Part shown: positions 49,801 through 55,593 of the stretch, one piece after another
How positions within the stretch are numbered: the stretch's first letter is position 1
Layout of the letters: each line of letters begins with the position of its first letter
DNA from: Diphasiastrum complanatum
Taxonomy: Eukaryota; Streptophyta; Lycopodiopsida; Lycopodiales; Lycopodiaceae
Direction of reading: 5' to 3'
DNA length: 64,000 bases
Assembly: GCA_029204225.1 (NCBI GenBank)
Contig: CM055102.1
Location: 4,827,520 to 4,891,519, forward strand
Position numbers and translations under genes: made by a program
Notes under the pieces: generated by a model
Databases searched by the model: none
The model's input: only the letters and a program-made list of their open reading frames with translations
What the model was told of the DNA's origin: nothing

Positions 49801-51628
49801 GCAAGCTCAGTTTCTTCTCTTCCTCGACTCTCTGTTTGTGTTTCACATATTCTGTGTAAAGCCGCATAAAAATAGCCTTCTGCTCCAAAAAAAAATGCAA
49901 AATTTACTTGCAAGCTGCATGCTATGCATTCAACGATCAGGAAAGTGATTCATTAGCAGCATTGCAATGATCCAAAATCAGCTTTCCTTGTAAGTGAAAG
50001 ATAGCCATGTTCATACAAATCACAGAGAAAAATTTCAATTTTACTGGATGCACCTCTCTCTCAGAAAGTTGTTCGGACCTACGGGACTCTCTCCTTTTCT
50101 CTTTCTGACCTGTCATTCTGCTTTTAGCCATACTTGTAAATGTAGGGGAAATCAAACGGTCAGAAAGATTTCGACTCTTGAAACCTTTCTTCAATGTCTG
50201 AAGGACCCTGCCATTTTGAAGAAATGACGCTTTTGAAAACCATGTTCTTTGCCTACAACCATTCATACCCTCTCCTCGATGTATGAAAAAAAAATGTTCC
50301 AACTCTTCTTCTCTTGTCTTGACAGCAGATATGTCCCAGATTCTTTCTGAATTGGCCTCATTCAACATTTCGTTACCTTGTGAATAAGAAGCAACCTCCT
50401 TTTGCTCAAAACTGCACTATAATTGTTATTAGCACCGTTGGAAAGACTGTAAGCATGTACGTCATTTCAACTATACAGCAAAAACATTTTGTGGAACTGA
50501 AGTGCTACAAAATAAAACACAATTGTATTATTGACAATCTGCAAGTTCATGTAACTCGGTACTCACCAAACTATTTCGCAAAAAACTGAAAGTTAAAGTG
50601 CACACCTTTAAGCATCATATGTTACAAGACAAACCCATGAACTGATGAGCTTATGGTACAGATTGGTCAACACAAAATTGGAAAATCAATGCACGATACA
50701 AAGTTTTTAGAATTTTTCGGTCAATGATCCTAAGATAAATCCTACCTGGTGCTCATTAGATTTTTCAGTATATGCTCGGTCAGAGGAGCAACAAATTGAG
50801 TAGGAAGACCATGATCTTGGCAGAACTTTACTGAAACTTCCTCTGCTGAGTCTCCTTCTCTCATTTCCATATGTTCAACACGTCCATCTTCAATCTCTAC
50901 TGTGATCGCCAGAAGAACCCTCTGTTCATCTGAATTTGTAATTATCAGCTCCAAGAAAGAAAAAAATTCCTATAGGTCCTCTTTGTTGGATTTCTCAAGA
51001 AAAAATGAGAACTTTTTTGCAAATCCATTGAAAAAATTTACCTCTAGCTTCATAACTATTTTGCAGATTCTCCACCCCAGAAGGCCCTGCTTTATCATCC
51101 AGCTTTTCCTCTTCCTGAAAAAAGAAGATGAAGGATATGCATGTAAAGCGTCAATAAAATTAAGAGTATGCATGATTAAAAGTAACACAATGATTAACCT
51201 ATATAGAAAATTAACTTTTAAACTTTATCTTCTGACACCATTGACTTCTCAAATTGAATTTGCGAGTTTGGATATATGCCAATCTCATAGACACATATAT
51301 ATATGTAGAAGATTAACTTTGAGTATATCTTGATCCCAACATTTTCCACATAATGAAGAGGAAAGAGGTTGTGAACAATGTATCTGACATTATGCTACCT
51401 ATTTACCAGGACTACAAGTAGACAACAGATAGCAATAAAGGGTAAATAGTCAAAGCTTACAGGTGTTCTGATCTTTCTATCTGAATCATAATGCCCTGAT
51501 CCTCTTTGAGATGCATATGTCTCATCCTGCGTGCCATTGAGTATATCCAGCTGCTTGAAAGCATATCCTGTTTTTGAATTTCCCAAAAGTCTCTCTACCT
51601 TGAGAGATCTTGGGAACTTCTTCTTCAT
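5917..51628 (-). CDS. EF-hand / CTFKP-motif coiled-coil protein; 16-exon host gene with giant introns
   Basis: Spliced minus-strand gene. Exons in order: 51628-51461, 51114-51042, 50929-50746, 50411-50054, 49879-49754, 43645-43490, 43277-43190, 42802-42732, 42579-42395, 42147-41940, 41791-41582, 10177-10042, 6860-6716, 6572-6440, 6318-6210, 6074-5917. Every intron is GT..AG, phases close throughout, and the total is 2508 nt, about 835 residues. Landmarks by residue: a compact conserved-looking segment at about 81-142 ([18 protein letters not shown]), basic helical segments at 142-355, ECTFKPRIN near 417, [14 protein letters not shown] near 525-538, an EF-hand loop starting at D606, a second degenerate EF-hand-like segment to about 654, and a second ECTFKP near 732. 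Loop position 12 is Thr instead of Glu, so calcium binding may be weak. The gene is unnamed and its function unknown; a cytoskeletal or axonemal role is only a guess from motif style. The exon 7/8 borders are uncertain. Confidence 0.85.
7413..7629 (+). mobile_element. Possible LTR remnant with primer-binding-like site
   Basis: TGTGACAC at 7413 and ..TTGTCACCTTCATT ending at about 7617 form weak inverted ends. They are followed directly by TGGTATCAAAGC (7618-7629), one base away from the initiator-Met PBS used by other elements here. No coding sequence follows. This could be a solo LTR or a TRIM; the evidence is thin. Confidence 0.25.
7674..7727. repeat. 27-bp tandem duplication
   Basis: The unit starting tacgagattcaaaagg at 7674-7700 is repeated at 7701-7727 with one mismatch. 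It lies within intron 12 of the host gene. Confidence 0.85.
7970..9245 (+). mobile_element. LINE fragment (non-LTR retrotransposon reverse transcriptase)
   Basis: The frame at 8664-9245 encodes RT fragments shared with the LINE at 29-33 kb: [35 protein letters not shown] and RKAFDSVP (the family form is SKAFD). The stretch 7970-8660 matches, in broken frames, the linker between endonuclease and RT of that LINE. The 5' endonuclease, the YxDD part of RT and the 3' end are missing. About 200 bp is duplicated in tandem (about 8272-8480 and 8490-8730). It sits in intron 12 opposite to the gene. Degenerate and inactive. Confidence 0.75.
9246..9961. other. No recognised feature
   Basis: Intron 12 sequence between the LINE fragment and the microsatellite. 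It has no coherent frame and no terminal repeats that I can see. Confidence 0.4.
9962..10033. repeat. (CT)n(CA)n compound microsatellite
   Basis: About 53 bp of CT dinucleotides with one CA interruption, then about 18 bp of CA. On the gene strand this is a GT run followed by a GA run, starting 8 nt after the exon 12 splice donor. Apparent ORFs through it are artefacts of the repeat. Confidence 0.95.
10042..10177 (-). CDS. Host gene exon 12 (second half of the EF-hand)
   Basis: 45 codons plus one nucleotide, preceded by CCGCAG and followed by GTATCC on the minus strand. It starts [14 protein letters not shown], which directly completes the loop begun by exon 11 (LDVDK), giving D-V-D-K-D-G-F-I-D. 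A second helix-loop-helix-like segment follows ([11 protein letters not shown]), probably a degenerate partner EF-hand. A CT/CA microsatellite begins 8 nt inside the following intron. Confidence 0.85.
10321..10672 (-). repeat. Gypsy-1 3' LTR (352 bp)
   Basis: Nearly identical to 15293-15671 but 27 bp shorter, mainly by lacking a block found near 15600-15620. The plus-strand tract ccctatatata near 10450 is a TATA box on the minus strand. Confidence 0.9.
10969..14254 (-). pseudogene. Gypsy-1 gag-pol remnant (no RT core, no RNase H)
   Basis: Frames are shifted several times. gag begins [18 protein letters not shown] at 14254, runs through a Pro-rich part to a CCHC knuckle ([14 protein letters not shown], near 13190) and a protease motif [10 protein letters not shown] (near 12910). 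RT starts with LIVPSH and stops at FFGAL. The next residues are CIPSSL and [17 protein letters not shown] of the integrase zinc domain, with the junction near 12252-12255. The integrase core keeps [18 protein letters not shown] and DGQTE. The C-terminus is a chromodomain ([17 protein letters not shown]) ending at 10969. By comparison with Gypsy-2, about 1.28 kb is missing. Confidence 0.88.
14255..15280 (-). repeat. Gypsy-1 leader with repeated GGCTGTCCAGCGCC motif
   Basis: In plus orientation 'gcgctggacagcc' or a close variant recurs near 14737, 15019, 15099, 15174 and 15244, at 70-80 bp spacing in the last part. Related words (cccagcgc) recur in the Gypsy-2 leader at 34250-34630. Short overlapping frames here are a by-product of the repeats. 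Confidence 0.6.
15293..15671 (-). repeat. Gypsy-1 5' LTR (379 bp)
   Basis: It abuts the PBS at 15292 and the target duplication at 15672. Minus-strand TATA box near 15425. Differences from the 3' LTR are few apart from the indel, so the insertion is not ancient. Confidence 0.9.
15677..17389. other. Intron 11 stretch without a recognised gene
   Basis: No coding frame. Between 16700 and 16880 the words 'cgagtaat' and 'tactcgcc' recur several times on both strands. 16889-17452 has only weak ORFs. Confidence 0.4.
17390..17573 (+). pseudogene. Copia gag-protease fragment
   Basis: In one frame with a single stop, SSEDCDS is followed by [17 protein letters not shown] and [15 protein letters not shown]-x-H-M-T is the aspartic protease active-site signature of plant Copia elements. 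The fragment is about 180 bp; no LTR or pol belonging to it is visible. Confidence 0.75.
17900..19980 (+). mobile_element. Gypsy-3: deleted Ty3/gypsy element (LTR remnant - integrase - LTR)
   Basis: A block of about 280 bp at 17905-18186 is repeated at 19703-19976. Between the copies is an integrase-chromodomain segment ending in a purine tract (GAGGAGGGAAGGAT) and TGTTAGAG at 19509, the start of the 3' LTR. The 5' copy is therefore read as the remains of the 5' LTR, joined at about 18187 to pol. PBS, gag, protease, RT and RNase H are gone. The 3' LTR is cut at about 19980, where Gypsy-4 LTR sequence begins. Confidence 0.65.
18188..19440 (+). pseudogene. Gypsy-3 integrase-chromodomain remnant
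   Basis: Starts in the integrase zinc-binding region ([19 protein letters not shown]; a stop replaces part of it near 18350). The catalytic core has [18 protein letters not shown] and TDGQTERVN, so all three acidic positions can be seen although frames shift near 18670. The integrase C-terminus has [16 protein letters not shown]. After a stop at 19368 a chromodomain segment follows ([16 protein letters not shown]). Similar in sequence style to Gypsy-5. Confidence 0.82.
20176..20213 (-). other. G-rich polypurine tract next to the Gypsy-4 3' LTR
   Basis: The plus strand is almost pure C with runs of 4, 12, 5 and 8. On the minus strand the G runs lie immediately before TGTTACGTACCC, the start of the 3' LTR, where the polypurine tract that primes plus-strand DNA is expected. 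Four G runs could form a G-quadruplex. Confidence 0.6.
20230..22430 (-). pseudogene. Gypsy-4 gag-pol remnant
   Basis: Read on the minus strand with many stops and shifts. gag has [12 protein letters not shown] and a CCHC knuckle ([14 protein letters not shown], near 22100-22150). RT remains are [27 protein letters not shown] and TNEPATFQQ (about 21830-21360). Integrase remains are DSKFTGKFW and [10 protein letters not shown] (about 20950-20830), and its C-terminus is [19 protein letters not shown] (about 20570-20510). Domain order fits gypsy. No functional protein is possible. Confidence 0.75.
22737..22950. repeat. AT-rich 'aactttg / caaagtt' low-complexity tract
   Basis: About 210 bp of repeated variants of aaagtttacaaaactttgtaac, self-complementary over short spans, within the untranslated 5' part of Gypsy-4. 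Confidence 0.7.
23494..24013 (-). repeat. LARD-1 3' LTR (520 bp)
   Basis: On the minus strand it starts TGTTATGTCCATG and ends CCCTTATA, so the ends are TG..TA. Same length as its partner at 27023-27542. Confidence 0.92.
27023..27542 (-). repeat. LARD-1 5' LTR (520 bp)
   Basis: One base separates it from the PBS at 27021; followed by target duplication CAAAC. Visible differences from the other copy include aagcatggacc versus aaacatggact and ctatcggg versus ctttcggg. Confidence 0.92.
27704..28490 (-). repeat. Gypsy-4 5' LTR with internal tandem duplication and SINE
   Basis: 787 bp with TGTTA..TAACA ends. A unit starting taagacac at 27726 is repeated from tgagacac at 27915 (period 189 bp, both containing accgcccatccatagagg). 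The SINE and its target duplication (28322-28441) interrupt the right part; the equivalent uninterrupted sequence is at 20080-20173. Confidence 0.75.
28339..28424 (-). mobile_element. tRNA-derived SINE, copy 2 (86 bp)
   Basis: Flanked by a perfect 17-bp duplication, gttctgtcccataaatg, at 28322-28338 and 28425-28441. On the minus strand it carries an A-box-like TTGGCTCAATTGG and a B-box-like AAGTTCGAGCC, the internal RNA polymerase III promoter of tRNA genes, and ends in TTGGAAACCAAGAAG. It matches the copy at 40724-40808 over its full length. It cannot be a working tRNA, since no proper cloverleaf closes. It is inserted in the Gypsy-4 5' LTR, whose other copy (about 20140) shows the empty site. 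Confidence 0.85.
28510..28860. repeat. CT-rich tract including (CT)22
   Basis: Pyrimidine-rich sequence with a pure CT run at about 28813-28857. Several long ORFs across it on both strands come from low complexity. It may belong to the 5' untranslated region of the LINE that follows. Confidence 0.8.
29357..30305 (+). pseudogene. LINE ORF1 (RNA-binding protein) remnant
   Basis: ATG at 29357 ([16 protein letters not shown]), a stop near 29441, then a long helical part with leucine-spaced [12 protein letters not shown] and [14 protein letters not shown] (about 29700-29850), typical of the ORF1 coiled coil that trimerises. After a frame change near 29900 comes a segment that fits an RRM-like domain ([34 protein letters not shown]) and, after a stop, a basic end ([14 protein letters not shown]). 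ORF1 proteins coat LINE RNA. Confidence 0.65.
30345..32578 (+). pseudogene. LINE ORF2 remnant: AP endonuclease and reverse transcriptase
   Basis: Endonuclease motifs: LGFLNCGGL near the start, ARDFNART (family GDFNA, 30795), SVLDYFIAS and [10 protein letters not shown] (about 31040-31130). The RT domain starts near 31720 with [10 protein letters not shown] and includes [60 protein letters not shown] and [12 protein letters not shown], the last with the catalytic YVDD. Frames change at about 32170 and 32350. The frame from 30789 to 32243 is open for 484 codons, showing moderate decay only. Confidence 0.85.
32550..32825 (-). pseudogene. Inverted piece of LINE ORF2 (post-RT segment)
   Basis: On the minus strand, [26 protein letters not shown], then [15 protein letters not shown]. 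This is what should follow the RT palm (plus strand ends VSLKKTK at about 32549), so the segment is reversed in place. Confidence 0.7.
32915..33660 (+). pseudogene. Gypsy-5 gag fragment
   Basis: In broken frames: a coiled-coil start ([19 protein letters not shown]), then [77 protein letters not shown]. This is the capsid region of gypsy gag. It ends where Gypsy-2 begins. Confidence 0.75.
33665..34112 (+). repeat. Gypsy-2 5' LTR (about 448 bp)
   Basis: It shares atggactcggctcattacattc and the taagcaggcc block with the Gypsy-1 LTR. A TATA-like ctataag lies near 33924. The left boundary is approximate because the other LTR is lost. Confidence 0.7.
34741..36014 (+). pseudogene. Gypsy-2 gag with two in-frame stops
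   Basis: ATG at 34741 ([19 protein letters not shown]). A Pro-rich stretch is followed by [17 protein letters not shown], a TAG near 35155, capsid sequence ([33 protein letters not shown]), a TGA near 35707, and a CCHC knuckle [14 protein letters not shown]. Apart from the two stops the frame is open to about 36014, so decay is light. Confidence 0.85.
36005..38478 (+). pseudogene. Gypsy-2 pol: protease, RT, RNase H, part of integrase
   Basis: Protease [14 protein letters not shown] (about 36005-36045), then shifted to the frame at 36206. [42 protein letters not shown], a one-base shift near 36918, then [14 protein letters not shown] and [10 protein letters not shown] (catalytic YFDD). RNase [58 protein letters not shown]. 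Integrase: [38 protein letters not shown], then truncated. The run from 36930 to 38478 is uninterrupted. Confidence 0.9.
38520..40480 (+). pseudogene. Gypsy-5 pol remnant with two deletions
   Basis: Protease region [19 protein letters not shown] (family DTGASHN) and [66 protein letters not shown], ending at LVMPFGLT (about 39670). The next sequence is integrase [16 protein letters not shown], so the RT core, RNase H and integrase zinc domain are deleted. A second deletion near 39909 joins SSIVSN to [14 protein letters not shown] and removes the second and third catalytic acids. The C-terminus has [19 protein letters not shown] and the chromodomain [15 protein letters not shown]. Confidence 0.85.
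40580..40652. repeat. Two 35-bp tandem units with a hairpin
   Basis: 'tggctWagtcaccggcctgtggtgaca' occurs twice in a row. Each unit contains GTCACC..GGTGAC arms of 6 bp. It lies in the Gypsy-5 3' LTR. Confidence 0.8.
40724..40808 (+). mobile_element. tRNA-derived SINE, copy 1 (85 bp)
   Basis: Perfect 15-bp target duplication cattaataatatgca at 40709-40723 and 40809-40823. A box TTGGCTCAGTTGG near 40734, B box GGTTCGAGCC near 40780, a tRNA-like head whose ends GGGGTTGG and CCTCCCC could pair, and a 3' end CTTGGAAACCAAGAAG that folds into a small hairpin. No A or T tail is visible. It is the same element as the minus-strand copy at 28339-28424, with about a dozen differences. Confidence 0.88.
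40841..41581. other. Intron 11 sequence without a recognised feature
   Basis: Between the end of Gypsy-5 and exon 11. No frame, repeat or terminal motif of note. Probably host intron sequence or the unrecognised end of the Gypsy-5 LTR. Confidence 0.4.
41582..43645 (-). CDS. Host gene exons 6-11
   Basis: Exon 6 (43645-43490) encodes a Lys/Glu-rich helix ([19 protein letters not shown]). Exon 7 (43277-43190) carries [12 protein letters not shown]. Exon 8 has its left end at 42732 and carries [12 protein letters not shown]; its right end is 42802 (in phase with the strong GTAAGG donor of exon 7) or 42827 (in phase with a weaker donor at 43185). Exon 9 (42579-42395) has ECTFKPRIN and [15 protein letters not shown]. 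Exon 10 (42147-41940) has [10 protein letters not shown] and [14 protein letters not shown]. Exon 11 (41791-41582) ends TFDYLDVDK, the first part of an EF-hand loop that continues in exon 12 more than 31 kb away. Other introns here are 148-390 bp. Confidence 0.85.
43646..45625. other. Intron 5, left part
   Basis: No coding frame with family features. It contains the foldback at 44096-44285 and, at 45601-45690, about three diverged 25-bp units with GTTGGCCGA and TGTCGA words. Confidence 0.4.
44096..44285. repeat. 190-nt near-perfect foldback
   Basis: 44096-44162 pairs with 44215-44285 over about 67-71 bp with some ten mismatches or small gaps; the first 36 bp from each outer end (ggagaataatagg..., ending ...cctattattctcc) are almost exact. 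The loop is about 52 nt. It could be a small MITE or a hairpin RNA precursor. No clear target duplication was seen. Confidence 0.85.
45626..47190 (+). mobile_element. Copia-2: deleted Ty1/copia element
   Basis: PBS TGGTATCAGAGC at 45995-46006, preceded by an LTR ending CCCCGACA at 45994. The LTR start is TGTCG at 45626 or 45670; both fit the CGACA end, giving 369 or 325 bp. gag starts at 46200. gag is joined near 46855 to the integrase core, so protease and the first part of integrase are missing; RT, RNase H and the 3' LTR are not found. It lies in intron 5, opposite to the gene. Confidence 0.75.
46200..47190 (+). pseudogene. Copia-2 gag-integrase remnant
   Basis: ATG at 46200, [16 protein letters not shown] then [18 protein letters not shown] (gag N-terminus). 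After shifts near 46470-46620 gag continues as [15 protein letters not shown] and [14 protein letters not shown]. Then [34 protein letters not shown] and [15 protein letters not shown] of the integrase core. GKKIKxLRSD and NGxAERKNRT are standard Copia integrase motifs. Several stops are present. Confidence 0.78.
47191..47754. other. No recognised feature
   Basis: Intron 5 sequence between two retrotransposon scraps. ORFs on both strands lack family motifs. Confidence 0.35.
47755..48420 (+). pseudogene. Gypsy RNase H fragment (Gypsy-6)
   Basis: The connection after [17 protein letters not shown] and [14 protein letters not shown], then [20 protein letters not shown] (RNase H start), and further on, in broken frames, a TDA-like segment and [11 protein letters not shown], matching the gypsy ending ADALSRP. 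No LTRs. Strongly decayed. Confidence 0.65.
48553..49140. mobile_element. 588-bp terminal-inverted-repeat element without ORF
   Basis: The ends TATCTAGGACATAGTTGCA and (complement) TATCCTAGATCATAGTTGCA are inverted copies with two changes. Inside each end, GATTCGC or GCGAATTGC words recur in inverted order. The interior has five 'gaaccata' repeats at about 48850-48930 and no coding frame. It looks like a non-autonomous DNA transposon. The target duplication is not clear. Confidence 0.6.
49141..49753. other. Intron 5, right part, nothing recognised
   Basis: Sequence up to exon 5. No frame, repeat or RNA structure that I can support. Confidence 0.4.
49754..49879 (-). CDS. Host gene exon 5
   Basis: 42 codons, phase 0 at both ends, between AGCAG and GTTTGT on the minus strand. 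It encodes a charged helix ([20 protein letters not shown]). It is separated from exon 4 by 174 bp and from exon 6 by a 6108-bp intron filled with transposon remains. Confidence 0.8.
50054..51628 (-). CDS. Host gene exons 1-4
   Basis: Exon 1 (51628-51461, 56 codons) starts [19 protein letters not shown] lies in frame just upstream of the ATG, which supports this start. Exon 2 is 51114-51042, exon 3 50929-50746, exon 4 50411-50054. The phases are 0, 1, 2, 0 and match at each junction. Exon 3 must start after the second of two AG sites, because the first gives an early stop. It carries [20 protein letters not shown] and ends HILKNLMST, which looks like a small folded domain. Exon 4 (120 codons) ends in a Lys/Arg/Glu-rich stretch ([18 protein letters not shown]). 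Its donor, GTGCAT, is weak but is the only one in phase. Introns are 346, 112 and 334 bp. Confidence 0.85.
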
Positions 51629-54600
51629 CTTTTAGAAACCCTGCAACCTGAAACCCTTGACAGCTTTTTCACATGGATAGACTTCAGCTGCTCATCATTA
51701 CTTGAGATGAAGACTTCAAGCCCCTGGTGCGATCATTTAAGACAATTTGCTTTGTCGAGATGCCACCGATCCTGATTTGTCACCCAAAAAGCAAATTTAT
51801 TTATTTCATATGTACACTAAATGGTATCAACTTTCAAAAGTCACAGTAATGCTAAGAGGTGTAACTGAGTTTGTTTCAGACATAGTAAATTAGAAAGAAT
51901 ATGAAAATGTTCAACTGATGTAAACTAAGCACTATCTCACCCAATGGTCTAGTGTTTGAAAAGTTAAATGCTATAGAAAAGACGGTACAATTCTTTTTGC
52001 AGTCAAACTCAGATTCATCCTTTTCTTCAGCTCTTCTAAGTTACTTTATAGTCCTTCAACATTACAATGGTACAATCAACCAAAGGACAGTGGCCCATGA
52101 GCACATGGGAATGTAAAATGAGCTACACATGAGTGATGTTGAAGATTGTGACTGTCCCCTGTACCAAAATGTTTGGTTGCTCATATTTTATAGCTCCAGG
52201 TAGGATCTGTGTTCTGGCATGGGACCCTTTTGCAACACTTAAGAGACATTTACACATACATGTTGAAAACGAAGACCCGGCTTGAATTAAAAGAAAGTGC
52301 TATCATCTAACTCCTGGACTCCAGAAGAACTGCAATTATTCCAGGGCTCCATTTCTGGCTAAGTTCAAATTATTTTCCACCATAAACCCTTCTCTTGCAC
52401 ACTGAGTTGTATCAGAAGAAGAAATTGCAAACTTGCAATCTATCAGTGTCAAATTTTTACTAAGTTATAGCTAATTTTCAAGAAACCAAACCACTTGAGA
52501 ATGAGCATATAGGGAACCGTGGCTACATGGGAGTCATACCGCCACCATCCAAGGGCATAGGAAGGTTGGTTGGGCTACAGATGTCGGTGGATGGACACCA
52601 TTGTTAATGGTGGCAGGCCATGACTGCGATGCAACCATGGTTGCCTATGGGCTCATCCATCACTAGCAGCCTGCCTTCTATACCTTCTACGAATGCAACT
52701 AAGAACATGAGCTGATCATTCACGCAGATTTGTGAAGCGCCATACACAAAGTTTCAATCTGTTGTCACAAATCTCATGCTACCCCAATTGGCCTTGCCTC
52801 TAGTTTTAATGCAATTTGCAATGTCTTCCCATTGAATATATGAGAAAACCTTATGTACCCAGTCATTTTTTAGGCCGTTTTCTCAGTAGATTGCCCCCCA
52901 CTATACAGTGAGACAAGGGTTATCCCTTGCGCTTCGCCCAACTCATCAAATGTCCATCAGTCAGAAGCAATTTTCCTATGTTTCCCACTCGCATTTGAAT
53001 TTGTCATCATGCCATACATAGTAGCTCCTACTTCTCTTCATGTACATCATAGAATTTGGCTTAACAGAAATTCGCAGACCTCCTACGATGTTACAACATC
53101 TCCATTGCCATGTACAGATAGAGAGAGAGATTGCATTGAAGAAGAAGAAGAAGCAGCAGCAGCAGAAAAATGGAAAGGATCAAAGAGGAGGAGAAAAGGG
53201 CAGTTAGATGGGGTGGGTGGTTTTGGGCATGGGACGCTTGGGTGGAAACGTGCCTCTAAGATTGCGATGCGCCCAAATGGTTCTCATCTACCACAATCTT
53301 TCTTCGCCTTGTGTACTTTTGTCATGTCTTGCCATGTGGAGTGTTTCTTCTTTAACCCATAACAAAAAATTCACATTTCCATATAGGCAAGTGTAAAATT
53401 GAGCTCCCCAATAAACATTCCATCCTCCTCCATGAGTAAGGTTCTCGACTCTCAAGTGCATTAGTGCTAGACATCTTTGAATAGGCACCTACTTGTATGA
53501 ATATTGCAATGTGACCGTTCAACTATCACCACGCGCAAATAGATTGTGTGATCTTATTTGATGCATAGACCGTACAACACAAAGTGCTCCATATTGGAAA
53601 GTCTACAACTAATGATTAGTCACATTATATTGAAATGACCGATTATTATTTCTTTCAATCAAATGACTAACAAATGCCTAATTCAATTGGAACATGACAT
53701 TTTTCATTTCATGAGATAATTGCCTTCCACTTGCTAGCAAGCTAGCATGCATTGATGAGATCATTCTTGATGGTAGTCACACTATTTTTATCGCACCGAA
53801 ATCATGCATACAATTATTGTAGATGCATACTCATAAGAGCCACACAACACACATTTTGTGTGCAACACAACTCCTAAATTGGCATACTAAAGCATTGATA
53901 ACATTTAATAATGGCTCTCAATGCTCAACATGGATTTGATTAATCACTTTCAAAACCTCATACTAATTACTTGGGCTCTTAACAATGGCCTCATAGTTCA
54001 TTTAATTGATTATTTCAAGATCTTGTCATGATACTTGCTAGTTGCTAATATTTTGGGATTTTGGACAACTTTAGTTGCATTATACTTGTTGGTCATAAAA
54101 CCATTCCAAAAATGGCTTTACAATTGCTTTCTAAGTAGTATTAAGCCCCCATTGTTGAGTGGCCAATTATGAGGTTAGTCTGGATCCCCGGGTGTTATCT
54201 CATAATTTACAAAATCGAAAACCCTTAAAGCTATTTTTCACCTTTTTAGAACTCTTACTTCTTTAAAATTTCTCAAATATTAGTCATGAGATTCAATTCA
54301 TATGATCCTTCCAATCTTGAAGTTATTTCTTTTGTGAAGGATTGTTATTATCATATGAATTACTACTTGTAAGAACAAAGCTTGAAGTTCAAGCAAATTC
54401 TAGAGTGATTGTACTTCAATTTCCTAGATTGTCTCTTATGCATAGATAGTTCAGATGGATGATGGTTACTGTCACTCATGTTAAAAAGGGTTAAAACAGA
54501 AGTCTTGATTATAATAGAGTGAATCATGTGAGAAATTGTCAGCTAGTTGAGTTTTATCATGTCTAGTTTAAAATGGCAATTTTGGCCAGCAGCAAACTAT

Positions 54601-54676
54601 TTAGTATTACTCTTAATGGCTCTCTTAAGTTCATTTTGTACCAGTTATAAGGATGCATGGTCCCCTTATCTACCAG
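51629..54676. other. Upstream region of the host gene
   Basis: It presumably holds the promoter and 5' untranslated region of the minus-strand gene; no TATA box could be placed with confidence. A plus ORF at 53009-53362 is driven by a GAA/GCA-rich run at 53130-53170 and has no family signature. At 54638-54690 an 18-bp word (taccagttataaggatg) is repeated. Confidence 0.4.
54290..54430. repeat. Relict of LARD interior sequence
   Basis: It matches 24190-24330 of LARD-1 in order and orientation, for example 'catatgaattactacttgtaagaa' against 'catataaattactacttgtaggaa'. Diverged, about 140 bp. Confidence 0.55.
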
Positions 54677-55184
54677 TTATAAGGATGAAAAGAACCACTC
54701 CTTCCTGAGGTTCCCAACCATCAAGAAGTTGTTGAGGAGGTGGGCTGCTGCAAGCAGGGTAGGATCACAGATAGCTTCTAGAAAATAGTTGTCATTGGTA
54801 TGGTACTGGTTGATATGGGTATCTACAAAAGGCTTTATGACGGATTTGGCCTGTTTTGGGGATGGAGTTGGTTGAGGACCAGATGTGATACCTACGGTAG
54901 CAAAGGTGGCCTCAGTGACCCACACCTTGTGCACTACCCCCTGGAAGGTGATATAAAATTTTGCCTTGGCCTCGTTCCAAGTTTCGAAGGCCATGCTAAT
55001 AAACTCCATACTTATTTTGTTTGAGAAGGCCTTGTCATGGATCCCCATCACCGTGAGTAAGGGCTCAACAAGGTTCGACCATTTAGCCACTCTGCTTGTG
55101 CTAGGAAGCACCATGATGTTTGTTGAGGTTCAAACATCACGGAGTACAACAGATCTGGGTGAGACACTAGTATCAGTTGAAGAC
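54677..55184 (-). pseudogene. Unknown protein, one in-frame stop
   Basis: Minus-strand frame from ATG at 55184 (MSSTDTSVSPRSVVLRDV), a TGA after 18 codons, then open for 145 codons from the Met at 55114 to 54677. It includes WSNLVEPLLTVMGIHDKAF and ISMEFISMAFETWNEAKA. The codons look protein-like, there is no transmembrane segment, and I do not recognise the family. A minus-strand TATA box lies about 150 bp upstream of the first ATG. It could be a gene fragment, or part of a retroelement whose ends I cannot see. Confidence 0.4.
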
Positions 55185-55333
55185 ATGATGGCAAAGAGAA
55201 ACATGTAAAAATTGAGAATGGAAGGCTTGAAAGTATATCGGTAGGCTGTGTGAAAGTTTTGAGAAAGTTCGATCAAGCGAAAAATTTGCAAGAGCTTCGC
55301 TAGCACAAGTGAGAAATGAAATCGAAATCAGCC

Positions 55334-55341
55334 TTTTTATA
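55334..55341 (-). promoter_or_regulatory. TATA box upstream of the unknown ORF
   Basis: Minus TATAAAAA within AGCCTATAAAAAGGC, at a plausible distance (about 150 bp) from the ATG at 55184. Sequence evidence only. Confidence 0.4.
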
Positions 55342-55593
55342 GGCTAATTTGGAGGGCCTATTAGAAAAAAATACTAGTTTGGCTTATTAGTTCTGGACAA
55401 AAATTTGTAGGCATATTCAGTACTGTGAAAATAGCTTTCAGAATTCTCGACAAAGGTTCCTGACCTATGGTGTAGCTCAGCGAAGGTTTTGTAGGTCTGT
55501 TGGCGAGGATTCAACCCTCGCCTAAGTGCATCCTTCGCCTAGGTATTGCATTTAATGAGAATTTCTTGGATCTGAACCTATGTTCAAACTAAT

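Noticed and set aside
50930-50954. Exon 3 starting at the Met of [12 protein letters not shown]
   Set aside because: In phase with exon 2 the extra bases give a stop; the acceptor at 50930 keeps the frame.
53009-53362. 117-codon plus ORF with a poly-Glu/Ala stretch
   Set aside because: Its length depends on a GAA/GCA repeat; no recognisable domain and no supporting neighbours.
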